Assembly (NCBI GenBank): GCA_018398585.1
Contig: JAGTTD010000010.1
Span: forward strand, 2,187,501 to 2,251,500
DNA length: 64,000 nt
From: Simmondsia chinensis
Lineage: Eukaryota > Streptophyta > Magnoliopsida > Caryophyllales > Simmondsiaceae
Direction of reading: 5' to 3'
Below are positions 12,041-24,810 of this stretch, piece after piece (within the stretch, counting starts at the first letter, position 1; every line of letters starts with the position of its first letter). A model generated the notes under the pieces. The model was not told where the DNA came from. It did not search any database and saw nothing but the letters and a program-made list of their open reading frames with translations. The position numbers were made by a program, and so were the translations under genes.

Positions 12041-13579
12041 TCAAACTTCTTTAAAGGAGAGACCGGAACCATGGAGTTTCTCTCGTGTGAGCTCACGCAA
12101 GCGGTCAGCCATAGAAGGTGTTAAATAGTTGGTCCAATCACCGACCTTGCCCTTTCGAAAATAGGTCTTCTTCTCAAAGAAGGGGTATATCACTCCGCTC
12201 TTGTTTGCCTCGACTTCCTTCATGTTCTTTATGTCACACAATTTTATTATTTCTTGTATAGCACCTCGTTGTTCCTCTTCATCTGTGAATGGACAACCAA
12301 TAAAATCTGCTAATTTTTTCAATTCTGCCACGGGATTCTCCTTTAGATCTTCGTACTTCAGAAATAACACCTGTTATAGACGCATTTTTTTGCTCATTAG
12401 AGTAATGATAGCCTCGATAATAAAATCATAATCAAAACAAGAACAATTATAAAGATGAGATAAAGATAATAATAATATTGAGATAAAGATAATAATTATG
12501 ATTTATGTCATTACTTCCCTTTATAATTACCCAGATCAGAAAATAGATAAAATACGTGTTCTCACATTCGGTCACATCATACAATTTTCTTCAGATGGTA
12601 AAAGGGTATGACAAGGCATCGAACAAGACCTCATATTTGATGGATAGCATGTGCAATACAAAAAAAAAAAAAAAAGTCTATTGTGATTCTAAATTTTAAC
12701 TATCGTCACACCTAAAAGCGTATCTAGCCATTCTAGCAACACTTTCATTACTGTCGCAGTTGGCTGTATAACAAAAGCTATATATACGCTTGGAAGTGAC
12801 CCCAATAGCTCATTCTACCTAAATTGCCTTTTAAGTTTTTGACAAAGTGCCGCTAGCTTAGTGTTCCAATAGCTTAATTTTGACGTAAATACCTTGCTCG
12901 GATTTTGGTGGCTTTGCTCCCAGTAACCCAAGACGTGCTCAAAAAAGGGCCCAAATGAACTAACCCCTTGGCAGAACCTCTCAAAGTATTCGTCGAATGT
13001 TGGCATCGCCACCTCACGAGAAACTGCAGCCTTAAATGTCTCCGACTCGTGCATTTCCTTGAAAAAATGCCACCCTGACACCAACGTGTCCATTGGGTTC
13101 CGAGATATGTACACTATCTTACACCCTGACCCAGATCCATTATCTTTCATGGACGTGGGCAATGACCCATATGGTATGTGCGTTGAGAAAATACTAGGCG
13201 GGCCCAGGGGACAATAGGAATCGAGATCCGGGTTAGGATCACGGAGGTAAATAGTCGTTTCGAGAGGGACGATGAGGTCGTGGGGGTGGTGGAGCAGAAG
13301 GGGGGAAGCGGAGAGGGGGTTGCGGTGGATAGTGGAGAAGAGGAGGGATTTGAGCCAGGTGGTCCCGGTTTTAGGGTTGCTGGCTATCATTATATCGCTG
13401 GAGTGGGCTTGGAAATGGCGTTGGGCGTCGATAGCAGCCGCGACGACTGTTGACGGGTACCAAAAGCCTTCATAATTTACGAAGTTGTTCCTCCTTGGGA
13501 GCTGTTCAAGGTCCGGCACGTCGCTTCGGGAGGTGCACGGAGGTGGCGACAGCGGCGACCGTGACGTCGGTGGTGACAA
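12041..13579 (-). CDS. SOT2: cytosolic sulfotransferase, two exons, apparently intact
   Basis: Tandem paralogue of SOT1. Exon 1 is 13579-12893 (229 codons), intron 12892-12371 (522 bp, AAG|GTATTT to AACAG|GTG, phase 0), exon 2 12370-12041 (109 codons plus stop), giving 338 residues. All PAPS and catalytic motifs are kept: PKTGTTWLKSL, STHIPYGSLP with the catalytic His, YISRNPMDTLVS (Ala to Ser against SOT1), and RKGKVGDW. Most differences from SOT1 lie in the second half of exon 1 and in exon 2; the first 260 bp of exon 1 is almost identical. Changes near the probable acceptor pocket (ESIKDNESGLG against TSMKDNGSGSG; region 131-141) could alter substrate choice, which is inference only. The role is presumed the same sulfonation of a hydroxylated small molecule. 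Confidence 0.92.
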
Positions 13580-14665
13580 TGGCTTCTCTGTGTCGATGGA
13601 AAATGGAAGAGGTAGACGTGTAATAGCACTAATGTGTATTATTTATTTGTAAATGCATGATATTATATTGGTTAGGTGGATCACAGTAGTGCATGATTTT
13701 TTTATATTTTATTTTAGGCTGTATTTTGGTTAAAAGGTTTCCCCCTCATAAGTAGTAAGAAAAACTCACAATATAAAAGCTGATATCTCACAAAGCAACC
13801 CGAGAAACATATATAGTGCTAGAAAAGGGAAAATCACAAGAAACACGTAAACAAATTCAAGATATATACCGACTTGCTGTATCCAGAGCTAAAATCACAA
13901 AAACCCACACCAGAGCAAACATTGTACATCATCTACCCACAACAGAGGCAAAAGCACACCCAAACCATCAGGTGGCAATAAATAAACAAAAGTTCAATCA
14001 AGAAATGCATCCAACAGAACCCCATCTAAAGCCTCGTTCCGAAAGCCAGGGCACCCATGGTCAGTTTGTTAATGACTTTCCTTCTGGTACTTCTTCTCCA
14101 TTTTGCCAGCAAATTTGGCGAATTTTGCCATTTTCAGATTCTATTCAAACTGTGAGTTAAAATTAATGTAGTTGTCGCGTCAATTTACAAGTAACCTAAT
14201 ACAAATCCACTCTTTGGCATAATTTAACTTAATCCACGAGCCGATTGTTCAAAAGTACATTATTAGCCTGTATGACTAAATTGATACAATTTAAATTGTA
14301 TAAGAAAGAAAGTGAAATAATTAAATTGATAAAATAGACAAAATACATAGACATGTAATATAAATTACCTACACTTTAATTTAAAATTTAATTTGCAAGT
14401 TGATACATGGCAAAAATTAAAAGCAAAAACAAATTTATCATAAAATAGGACATGATTGACTGTTTCAAAATAAATATATGAAAAAATTTGGGGAAAAAAA
14501 AACTTAAATTATGCACGATAATAAAATATCTGAAGAAAGATGGTAGAAAGTGGGACACGGTGAATAAAGATTTCTTCTAGAAGTTTAGGCCAAATCAATT
14601 AAGACCTCCTCCCTGTTCCGACTAGTCGATCACATATAGTCATTGCACAACAGTAAATTATCCAC
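13580..14665. other. SOT2 5' flank
   Basis: Near-copy of 3991-5077. It includes the recurring open frame 13816-14160, which differs in length from the A version because of a one-base stop change; not called a gene. Confidence 0.5.
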
Positions 14666-15148
14666 TGCAATAGAATGAGCAGTAGAAGAATTTTTGGAAC
14701 AGATGGACCATCGGAAACCCAAACGGGTGGACCGAAAGCATTAATATGTGCGGCCAAATTTAAACGGTCATAACTTTTTATCTGTAAGGAGTTACAGGGT
14801 CCATAACCTCTCAAAATAAAGCTATTGGACTGAATTATGCAAACCTAGATGCTTTGCCTCTGGCCCCCACCTATTTTCCCCAAATTTGGCCTCTAAACGT
14901 GTTTTCGGGCCACTTTTATATTTTTCGCCTAATTTAGGGATAGTTTTGTAATTTCGTACTTTAGGACATTTTTTGTAATTTTGTATATTAGGATTTTTGT
15001 TTGTACGCCTATGAATAGTAGCTTAGGTGGTGGTATTCTTCATTCTCCAACTTCAATGAAATACAAACCCTAATTTCTATCTTCTTAGGTGGATTCCGAG
15101 TTATCTTTCATTCTCAACGTGCTCTTTTTTTGTTTCCGTTCCGTATCA
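14666..15148 (+). repeat. Solo LTR in unit B
   Basis: 483 bp, the duplicate of the LTR at 5078-5559, with the same TCCAC duplication (14661-14665 and 15149-15153). The TATA box has changed to TATGAATA here. Because both A and B carry it at the same site, it was present before they separated. Confidence 0.85.
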
Positions 15149-15762
15149 TCCACCATCTATAGGATTGCAGCTAGTGCTTTTCAGTAGCTCACCTTCACGT
15201 GACGAAATAACTGATTTACTATAAATCTCGTTAGTGAATTCATGCACTGTCCCCGAAAGCCGACTGATAGGTGTTCAAATAGATTCTTTGTTATATGAAG
15301 GGTATGGTTACTTATGGCATTTTATATCGCTCAAGTAGTGGTGCTCCCATTGCGACATATATTACTCTGTATTGGGGGGTTCTTGTGATAATAGGCTTTT
15401 GAGTTCTATCTAAGAGGTCCTTTTTCGTCAAAACTTAATTTCTTGACGGGGAAGAAGTAGCCTATAATTTTTAAATCCAGTACAAAATTGGATTACTAGA
15501 CTTTAACTTACTGTACAGATGAGACATACTAGGTTCATTACTTGTAACACGACATTGTGCTGTTACTTAGACATCCAGGGTCTTCGATGTCACAACATTT
15601 TAGCCGCATATCATTCATCCAACATGATCGTCTCATTGTTCGACTACCCATTTCCTTAATTCATTGTAACTATCCATTTGCTTATTTTTGTTCCTCTCAA
15701 TTTTGTTGTGTTAATGGGTGTCAATTGGCACAATTACTATAACCCATATATTTGGCATGCTT

Positions 15763-17006
15763 CACAACAACAACAACAACAACAACAAACCCAGTGCGTC
15801 CAAGGGCTCCTGCAAAAGCAGGGTCTGGGGGGATGGGGAGGCATAGACTATGGTGCTCACAGTGGACGGGGAGACAGATGCTTTCCCGATAACAGTAGGG
15901 GTACTTCAAGGGTCTGCCTTGAGCCCCTATCTGTTCATTCTGATTATGGACGAGCTCACTAGGCACATCCAGGGATGTGTGCCTTGGTGCATGCTTTTTG
16001 CAGATGACATAGTGCTGGTGGGGGAGTCGCGGGAAGAGATAAATGAGAAGTTGGAACTGTAGAGAGGGGTTCTAGAGTCAAAGGGGTTACAACTAAGCAG
16101 AACCAGGACCGAGCACATGGAACTCAAGTTCGATCCCTCTACCACGCTTAGTCAGGAAGAAGTCAAGATTGGACACGAGGTCATACCGAAGAAGGAGAGA
16201 TTCAGGTACTTAGGGTCCATGATACAGCAAAATGGAGAGGTGGACAACGATGTCAGCAACTGGATTAAAGCGGGATGGCATAAGTGGAGGTTGGCCTCCG
16301 CGGTATTTTGTGATAGAAAGTTCCCCTTGAAGTTAAAGGGAAGATACTATAAGACGGTTGTGAGGCCAGCCATGACGTACGGGGCGGAGTGCAGGGTAAT
16401 GAAGCAACAGTACACACAGACGATGAAGGTGGCAGAGATGCGAACGCTGAGGTGGATGTGCGGACACACATGGAAGGATATGATCAGAAACGACATTGTA
16501 AGAGGCAAATTGGGCGTAGCCTCCATTGAGGATAAATTGAGGGAGCAACGGCTGAGGTGGTTCAGCCATGTCAGAAGGAGACCGGACAACGCCCCAGTCA
16601 AGATATGTGAACAACTACTTACTACACTAGGCAGAAGAGGCAGAGGCAGACCAAAGAAGAGATGGCTTGAGACGATCCGACAAGACCTCACCCCACCTAT
16701 CTCACCTACCCCTATCCCTATTTCCTTCCTTTTCTCTTCCCTTCTATCTCTATCTCTATCTCTATCCTTTCCCTATCATATATTTATCTTCATCTTATAT
16801 GTTGATCTGCGCTTGATGTGGCACGGCTTTGAGCCTGTTGCTTTGCTGGCAATGTGCCTGCCGTGAGTTAGCTATACTCATGCATTTGATGACTCTTCTG
16901 TTTTTGCTAGGTCTTTGGCTCCTTACTGCGGACCAGCTTTTCAGGCTGGGGGTCCTCGGAAACAGCCTCTCTTCAGGGTAGCCCCCTGAAGGGAAAAGGC
17001 TACGTA
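15763..17006 (-). mobile_element. RTE-clade LINE with internal inversion (unit B)
   Basis: Flanked by the duplication catatatttggcatgctt (15745-15762 and 17007-17024). The left 75 bp is the element's 3' tail in minus orientation, (CAA)n then the reverse complement of the GC-rich LINE end. From about 15838 to 17006 the sequence is in plus orientation and stops exactly where the tail segment should follow (...GGCTACGTACAT). This is the arrangement produced by twin priming: the 3' end stays and the 5' part is inverted. The inverted part encodes reverse transcriptase. A and C have the empty site. Confidence 0.88.
15850..16866 (+). pseudogene. RTE LINE reverse transcriptase C-terminal fragment
   Basis: Part of an RTE reverse transcriptase inside the inverted LINE segment. 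Visible: [11 protein letters not shown], the active-site FADDIVLV, the KFDPSTT-to-FRYLGSMIQQNGEVD block, YYKTVVRPAMTYGAE, MKVAEMRTLRWMCGHTWKD, and the basic GRRGRGRPKKRW end. A TAG at 16060-16062 replaces the Trp expected after EKLEL, in the same frame as the rest. The N-terminal endonuclease and the first RT blocks are missing through 5' truncation. The frame runs on past the normal end into CT-rich sequence and stops at 16866. Confidence 0.88.
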
Positions 17007-17294
17007 CATATATTTGGCATGCTTAAAGATTGCAAATCCAACCTGATTCGAAAGACTGACTTAAAAAACCTATAAACCAATCTAACTCGAACCAAAGATT
17101 GGTCTTTAATAATTGAACCCCAAGTTGAAATGACATGACTTGAAACTAATCGTAACATGTTCTTTGTCTAACCAAATAACCAATTTGACACGACCTGATT
17201 CACCATCAACCCAAACCATACCCAATGGCTTCTGCTTTTATATTAATGTTACAGTAAAATAATCACAACACCCAACAATACTCTTACTCTTATA

Positions 17295-17457
17295 AGGAAA
17301 CATACCCAATGCCTCAAGGGCTCCCGCCTACAGGGTCTGGGGGGGGGCGGATGTACGCAGCATTCCCCTTTCAGGGTGTTAACCCGAAAAGAGGCTGTTT
17401 CCCAACGCCCCCAACCTGAGGGTGGGGACTTCTCAAGAGGTTACCCATCTTGGTACC
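17295..17457 (-). mobile_element. 5'-truncated 5S-headed SINE copy (unit B)
   Basis: 163 bp between the 15-bp duplication actcttactcttata (17280-17294 and 17458-17472). Read on the minus strand it starts within the 5S-like head (GGTACCAAGATGGGTAACC, near 17457-17439) and continues into the same GC-rich tail as the full copy. Unit C has one uninterrupted ACTCTTACTGTTAT near 25800, an empty site. It shares its insertion site with the A copy. Confidence 0.85.
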
Positions 17458-17976
17458 ACTCTTACTCTTATATTCTATTAAAAAAATAGAGATGTTGAAA
17501 TATGTAGAAACTATATATTTTTTCTTAATTTGTTTAAAAATATGGTTATTAAAGGATATTTATTAAGGGTTCCACCTATTACCAACTGATTTTAGGATGG
17601 AACCTCATTTGCGCTTATTTGTGGATCTCATGTATTCCAACTCCATGGTTCGGGCTTAAAGGCCTGGTGAAATTTAAAAGTATTTTTATCATTTTACTGT
17701 AGTATTAATTAAAAAAAGTTGCCACTTCAACTCTGTCTATAAAAAATGACGTTATTATAGACACGAACTTAATTGTCTTTTATTAATACGATAAAAACTG
17801 AAAACTTTTTTTATTAATTCAAAATGATTATAATACTTTTATTATTTCTAAAAATATAAAATACTAAAATATAAATACTTCAATATTTTAATCACTAGTC
17901 AGCCTCACCATGTGAAGGATGCATTAAACGTCTCAAATCTCAATGTATTATTCTATCTGATAAAAAAAATGTATTA

Positions 17977-18469
17977 AGGCTGCTCACAACGGTGCCCATT
18001 TTTAAAGCCCTATTTTTTAAAAATGGGGCTTTATGAAAAAATGGGGCTTCTCCTCTACAACCATGCCCCACTTTTTAAGCCCCATTTTTTAAATATTTTA
18101 ATATTTAATATCATTTATACTATTTTAATTAATTCAAAGTGAAAGATAAAAATACATTAAAAATAAATTTAATTAAAAAATAATAATTATATTGAGAAAA
18201 AAATTAAAATTACCAAAATTAGGATTTATATTGATAAAAAATAACATAATATGAATAAGTAAATTAAAAAAAATACTCAAATTTAATATATAAAAATTTA
18301 TTAATACTTAAAATATATATTTAAATAAAATTTAATATATTTTATTAATTAAAAATATATAACTTTAATTAAAAATTAATAAAAAAATATAAATGGGGCT
18401 CCCATTGGAGCCCCATTTTCAATTTTTTTTTGGGTGCCCCAAGAAAATGGGGCACCGATGGAGTTAGTC
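17977..18469. mobile_element. PIF/Harbinger-like MITE, private to unit B
   Basis: 493 bp, AT-rich, with imperfect terminal inverted repeats (AGGCTGCTCACAACGGTGCCC against AGACTAACTCCATCGGTGCCC) and a 3-bp TTA duplication (17974-17976 and 18470-18472). Sub-terminal GCCCCATTTT words in both orientations can pair. Unit A lacks it at the corresponding site near 8695. No coding capacity. Superfamily assignment rests on the TTA duplication. Confidence 0.7.
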
Positions 18470-21400
18470 TTACAGTTGTAGTTTTTTTTTTTTTTTTTTT
18501 GTTATTTGAAGCGTGCAAAAACGTTTTTATGAAAGATGGTAAAGAGGTTTAATATACAAATTTAAAACATCAATGTATTTTATTGTACATATTAAAATAT
18601 TATAATATTTGAAAGAAAATCCTTTTTTCAGTTGGTAAGGAGAGGTGGGGGTTGCAACCATTGAGATCAATCCCGGGTAACTTCTCCTTTTCTTATTTTA
18701 CTTTTTTCATTGATAATGTAATTAGTTCAACTTCCCGAGAAAGGGAGACGAACTAAAACTTGTGAAAGTATGATGAGCTTTAAATATAAGATCTCTTGAA
18801 TAGAAAGTGATGTAGATCGGTTTAAAGATATGAACTACAGCCTCAAATCTTGATGATGCATGGCAGGAAGGATAAGGTTTCTCTAACCTATTGATTGTAC
18901 CCAACGATGTTGGATTGAGAGGGAACGGATAAAACTCATTAATTTTACGAATACCCGAGTAATAACCTAAAGAGAAGTTAAGTAATTTTATTGGACTCTT
19001 TCAAAATAAAATTACAAACATCAACTCAAAGTACAAAATCATATAAGTAATTAAAAATCCTGATTAATTAAAAGAATACTCCTACTACTACCTAACCTGG
19101 TTACAATTTTAACCATTCTCAAGTTGATTTTTCTCGGTTTTTTTGTCACAATTGGGTTATTTTTGTCTCTATTTGCATCAACAAATTCTTTTTTAACAAT
19201 AATCTTATATAAAGAGTTAAAAGACAAATTACTGTACTGGTACATTCAGCAAAGCTCCCTCATTTTTATTTACCTATAGGCTACTACTCTAAACACAACG
19301 AAAATTCAACGAGAAAATAAATAACAAATATACAAATTCACATAGTTCAGCCAAAATTTCCTACGTTCACGGAGTTGGAGGGAGAATTTTATTACTTTGA
19401 AAATGTTACAGAGAGTTTTCTTTAAGTCGCTCTAATCTCTCAAACCCTAAAATCGGGTTTATATAGGGGTGCATAGGAAACCTTAGATTTTTAGCAGAAG
19501 TCACCAATATGTAATTGAACCTTGACCCAGGTTAAAATACGATCCTTCATCCAATCGAACTTGGCCCATAACAGTATAAAATTAAGTGCTTGAAATTAGT
19601 GACCTCTCCATGGGAATTTGGTCGGGTGCAGGTGGGTTCAGGATTCTATAGAGATGCGTTTTTCTTTAATATTTGAGATTAATTAGTGACACAAATAAAA
19701 TTAATAACATACCAAAAATATTTAATATTTACTGTGTATATATATTTTTAACAATGTATAATAAAGAAGTTATATGGGGTGCCTCCTTAACGATCAGATT
19801 AGATCCGAGGTCACAGCCATTACCTTTTAAAAATTTTTACTGGCTGAGTGAGTTGACACTTTCATGTTATTTTTTGATACAGCAGCCAAAAGACCTTTGG
19901 TGGGTTAAGCTGGTCAAGATAGGAGAGGTAGGAATAGGAGGGATGAGGACACCACGGTAAGACGGGAAGATGCTGCCTCGCGTTCGAGATGGGCGGATTC
20001 CTTGGCGATATACACGAATGGCGAATACATGGTTGGCGGAAACAAAGATGCGGAGCTGGAAGACGCGGGAATATCTTGGCGGTCATGATGGTACACGGCG
20101 AGAGAAGGGTTGACGGCATGATTGGGGGACACGAGCTGAGGACATACGTGGTGGTTAGGAGGATGGGTTTGATTAGGATTTGTTTATCAGTTTTATCTCT
20201 TAGCATTTATGTAGTTGTCTCTAGTGTTATATTTATCATTTAATATTTTTATTTATCTCTTAGTGTTTGACTTAAAGTAAATTAGTTCCTTCATAAATCT
20301 AAGAGGAGCCTAGGGATTTTAATTAACTTATTTTCTAGATTTTTTTACTTCAATTTTGAGCTTCTTTCTCTAGTCGTGAGACTACAGTGTTGATTTTCCC
20401 CTTTTGTTTTATTAGCAATTAAAAAAATTAAGGAAAGACAATCGAACCTTTCCGTTTTCCCTAAATTTTCACTTACGCATTGCATCACTTTTGTATGATA
20501 CAATTACTTTTATCATATATTACTTTTATGCGTATTGGCTTAGACCTCGCTCCCATCGATGTGTTTGTTTTTGTAGCACAACTCTTGTCGCTAATTATCA
20601 ATAAACATACATAAGGCTCGTGGCTGAGCCATTTGGGAAAAGTATCTACAAATACCATATTCGGCACATAACAAAGATAAACACTAGCTTAAATGTCGGG
20701 GGAACTTATGAAGTTATAGTTCGTCATTTTATCTTAACCACTACACCAATTTTAGTTCTACCAAGAAGCTAATTATCTTAAAAGCTTATATCGATGAGTA
20801 AAATGACATGAACGGTTTATACTCTAATATGTCCCCCTTATGGGAATGCACATTCGGCTTGAAACCTAGATGTTGAACATGTCAGCTTCATACATTTTTC
20901 TAAATTTATATTAATATTGAGGATAGAAATTATTGAGATTCGAACTTGTAATCCTTTGATTAACAATACCCTGATATCATGAATAAAAAAGATAACTATC
21001 ACATAAATATTCATTTGATAATGATAATAGTACATAAAATTCAACTTTTGATACTACGCAAAAATTAAATATTTTAAAGGGTTTTTCAATGAAAATTATC
21101 TAAATTTTAGGTGCGGTTTAAGAAATTATCTAAAATTTTTTAACTTTTAAAGTTACACATAAACTTTTCAAAATTTTTCAATGTCATGCCTTAATGTTAA
21201 CACCATTAACATCCATTAATATTTGTTGACATGCACTTTTGAATTTTTATTGATTTTACATTTAAAATAAATATAAAATACTTCAAAAAATAATTTAAAT
21301 ATCTAATTTTTTAAATAGCCAAAATATTATTTTAATGTCATGTCATCAAAAACTAACACATGTTATATGTGTTATATTAAGGTGTGATATTGAAAAATTT

Positions 21401-21622
21401 TTGCCTAAAATTTGCAATTTTTATTATTATTTTAAAAAAAAAAAAAAAAAAAACCCAATTTTAAACTTCAAACATAGGTCACCCTGTTTTGCAAACTAAG
21501 GTAATTGCCATTACATTGACTCTATTTTACAACGCATGTTACTTTAAAAAAAATAAGGACAATTTGACAAAACAACCATTTTCATCAACATATTGAAATA
21601 GTCGCTAAGTTTTAAAGACACT

Positions 21623-21675
21623 AAAGGAAAAAGGGAACATATCCAGTGCCTCAAGGGCTCCCGCCTACGCAGGGT

Positions 21676-21710
<35 letters not shown>

Positions 21711-21888
21711 TGTACTCAGCCTTCCCCCTTCAAGGTATTAACCTGAAGAGAGACTATTTCCCAGTGCCCCCAACCTAAGGGTGAGGACTTCCCAGGAGGT
21801 CACCCATCCTGGTACTACTCTCGCCCAAGCACGCTTAACTTCGGAGTTCTAATGGGATCCGGTGACGACGTGTTGGTGCCCTCTTTGG
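21623..21888 (-). mobile_element. Full-length SINE with 5S rRNA-derived head
   Basis: 266 bp between the 17-bp duplication taagttttaaagacact (21606-21622 and 21889-21905), minus orientation. The first ~115 bp (21885 down to about 21770) match plant 5S rRNA. The clearest block runs from CACCGGATCCC through AACTCCGAAGTTAAGCGTGC to GATGGGTGACC, so the internal Pol III promoter elements (box A, intermediate element, box C) are represented. The 3' part is the GC-rich tail shared with RTE LINEs and Au-type SINEs, which suggests mobilisation by such a LINE. A run of 33 G/C (21677-21709) interrupts the tail. It landed 12 bp beyond the SOT3 stop codon. Confidence 0.85.
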
Positions 21889-21917
21889 TAAGTTTTAAAG
21901 ACACTGAAAAAAGAAAA

Positions 21918-23485
21918 TCAAACTTCTTTAAAGGAGAGGCCGGAACCATGGAGTTTCTCTCGTGTGAGCTCACGCAAGTTGGCAGCCATGGAAGGTGTTA
22001 AATAGTTGGTCCAGTCACCGACCTTGCCCTTTCGGAAAAAGGACTTCTTCTCAAAGTAGGGGTATATCACTCCACTCTTGTTTGCCTCGACTTCCTTCAT
22101 GTTCGCTATGTCACACAATTTTATTGTTTCTTGTATAGCATCTCGCTGTTCCTCTTCATCTGTGAATGGACACAGTCAACAAAATCCGCTAATTTTTTCA
22201 ATTCTGCCACTGGATTCTCCTTTAGATCTTCATACTTCAGAAATAACACCTATTATAAACGCATTGTTTTGCTCATTAGAGTACTGATAGTCGCAATAAT
22301 AAAATCATAATCAAAACAAGAACAATTATAAAGATGAGATAAAAATAATAATAATTTTGAGATAAGGATAATAATAAGGATTTATGTCATTACTTCCCTT
22401 AAATAATTATCTAAACCAGAAAATAGATAAAACACGTGTTCGCACATTCGGTCACATCATACAGTTTTTTTTAGATGGTAAAAAGGTACGACAAGGCATC
22501 GAACAAGACCTCATATTTGATAGATAGCATGTGCGCTACCAAAAAATAAAAGTCTATTGTGACTCTAAATTTTAACTCTTGTCACACCTAAAAGCGTATC
22601 TAGCCATTCTAGCAACACTTTCATTACTGTCGCAGTTGGTTGTGTAACAAAGGCTATAAATACGCTTAGAAGTAATCCCAATGGCCCATTCTTCCTAAAT
22701 TATCTTTTAAGTTTTTGACAAAGTGCCGTTAGCTTAGTGTTCTAATAGCTTAATTTTGACGTAAATACCTTGCTTGGATTTTGGCGGCTTTGCTCCCAGT
22801 AACCCAAGACGTGCTCAAAAAAGGGCCCAAATGAACTAACCCCTTGGCAGAACCTCTCAAAATATTCGTCAAATGTTGGCATCGCTGCCTCACGAGAAAC
22901 TGCAGCCTTAAATATCTCCGACTCGTGCATTTCCCTGAAAAAGTGCCACCCTGACACCAATGTGTCCATCGGGTTCCGAGCTATGTACACTATCTTACAC
23001 CTTGACCCAGATCCATTATCTTTTATGGACTCGGGCAATGACCCATATGGTATGTGAGTTGAGAAAATACGAGGTGGGCCCAGGGGACAATAGGAATCGA
23101 GATCCGGGTTAGGATAACGGAGGTATTATAAATAGTGGTCTCGAGAGAGACAACGAGGTCGTGGGGGTGGTGGAGGAGGAGGGGGGAAGCAGAGTGGGTG
23201 TTGCGGTGCTGGTGAACGGTGGAGAAGAGGAGGGATTTAAGCCAGGTGGTCCCGGTTTTAGGGTTGCCGGCTATCATTATATCAGTGGAGTGGGCTTGAA
23301 AATGGCGTTGGGCGTTTGATAGCAGCCGCGATGATTCTCGACGAGTACCAAAAGCCTTCATAATTTACGAAGTCGTTCCTCCTTGGGAGATGTTCGAGGT
23401 CTGGCATGTCGCTTCCGGAGGTGCGCGGTGGTGGCGACGGCGGCGACTGTGATGTCGGTGGTGACATTGGCTTCTTCATGTCCAT
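21918..23485 (-). pseudogene. SOT3: sulfotransferase pseudogene (unit C)
   Basis: Same exon layout as SOT1: exon 1 23485-22769, exon 2 22249-21918, with conserved splice sites. Three lesions are visible against SOT1/SOT2: about +1 at 23313-23316, +5 at 23126-23130, and +2 near 22172-22178 in exon 2. The first two together keep the later frame, but the 63 codons between them, including the PKTGTTWLK PAPS loop, are read out of frame. The third shifts the C-terminus. Translation would start at an upstream ATG (MDMKKPM) that SOT1 and SOT2 have lost, so this copy keeps the older start. No function expected. Confidence 0.9.
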
Positions 23486-24810
23486 GGAAAATGGAAGAGA
23501 TAGCAGTGAAATCGCACTAATTTGTATTATTTATATGTAAATACATGATATTGATAAGGTTGATCACTTGGTGCATGATTTTTTTAATTATTTTTTCTAT
23601 ATTTTATTTTAGGGTGTATATATGCCAAAAATTCAAATTTTTTGATAATTAGCAAGAAAAACTAGTGATAAAAAAGTTGGTATCTCAAAGAGCAATTCGA
23701 GAAACAGTGTGGGAAAAGGGTAAATAACAGGAAAGATAATAGGAAGTGGGACACGATGAATAAAGATTTCTTCTAGAAGTTTAGGCCGAATTAATTAAGA
23801 CCTCTTCTGTTCGAACTAGTCTATCACATGTAGTAATGGTACGATAGTAGATTATCCACCATACATAGGAATGCAGCAGGTGCTTTTCAATACCTCACCC
23901 TTAAATGACAAAATAACTGGTTTACTATAAATCTCGTTAGTGAATTATGCACTATCCTAAACGCCAACTAATAGGTGGTCAAATAGATCCTTCACATAGG
24001 AAGGATGTGGTTGCCTATGGTATTTTATATCGCGCAAGTAATAGTGCTCTCATTACGGCATATATTACTGTGTGTAGGGGATTTTTTTGATTGTAGCCGT
24101 TTGAGTTCCATCTATGAGCTCCTTTTTCGACACAACTTAATTTCTAGGTGAGGGTAAGAAGTAGCCTATGATTCTTAAATCCAGTACAAAATTGGATTAC
24201 TAGGCTTTAACTTATTGTACAAATGAGACATACTAGGTCCGTTTCTTGTAACGCAATATTGTGGTGTTCCTTAGACATTCAATGGGTCTTTGATTTCACA
24301 ATATTTTAGCCACATATCATTCATCCAACATGATCAGTCTCATTGTTCGACTATAACTTTCCTTAATTCGCTACAACTATCCCTTTTCTCATTTGTGCTC
24401 CTCTCCTTCGTTTTGCTGTGTCAATGGGAGTTAATTGGCACCGTTAGCATAACCCATATATCTGACATGCTTAAAGATGGCAAATCCAACCCGACCCGAA
24501 AGCTCGAACTGAAAAACCTATAAGCCGACCTGACTCTAACCGAAGATTGATGTTTAATAGTTGAACCCAAAAATTGAAATGACCTGACTTGAAACTAACT
24601 GTAACCTGCTCTTTGTCTGACCAAATAACTAATTTGACCAGATCCAACCCGACCCAATTCACCATTGACCCAAACCAACCCTACTCAAAATGACTCGAAT
24701 TCTAACCCTACTTGACCTAAAACCCAAATTAACCCAATGTCATTAAATATAATGGTAATTATTACTCATTAGGAGTACAACTAAACTTTATAAGATATTA
24801 TTAAACATCT

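Larger units (their letters stand above)
11890..21490. repeat. Duplicated unit B of the tandem array
   Basis: It starts at the same word as A (GGTAATTGCCATTACATTGA). The A/B junction (about 11890) and the B/C junction (about 21495) have the same flanks, as expected for tandem duplication. Private features: an inverted RTE LINE (15763-17006), a MITE (17977-18469) and a deletion of about 700 bp after 17215. The distal part 18480-21480 parallels 8700-11880 of A and holds no gene that I recognise. Confidence 0.9.

Noticed and set aside
15678..15962. Frame encoding a poly-Gln stretch
   Set aside because: The Gln run is the (CAA)n tail of the inverted LINE.
21770..21885. A real 5S rRNA gene
   Set aside because: Several bases differ, the first ~25 bp are poorly matched, there is no T-run terminator or 5S spacer, and it lies inside a retroposon with target duplication.
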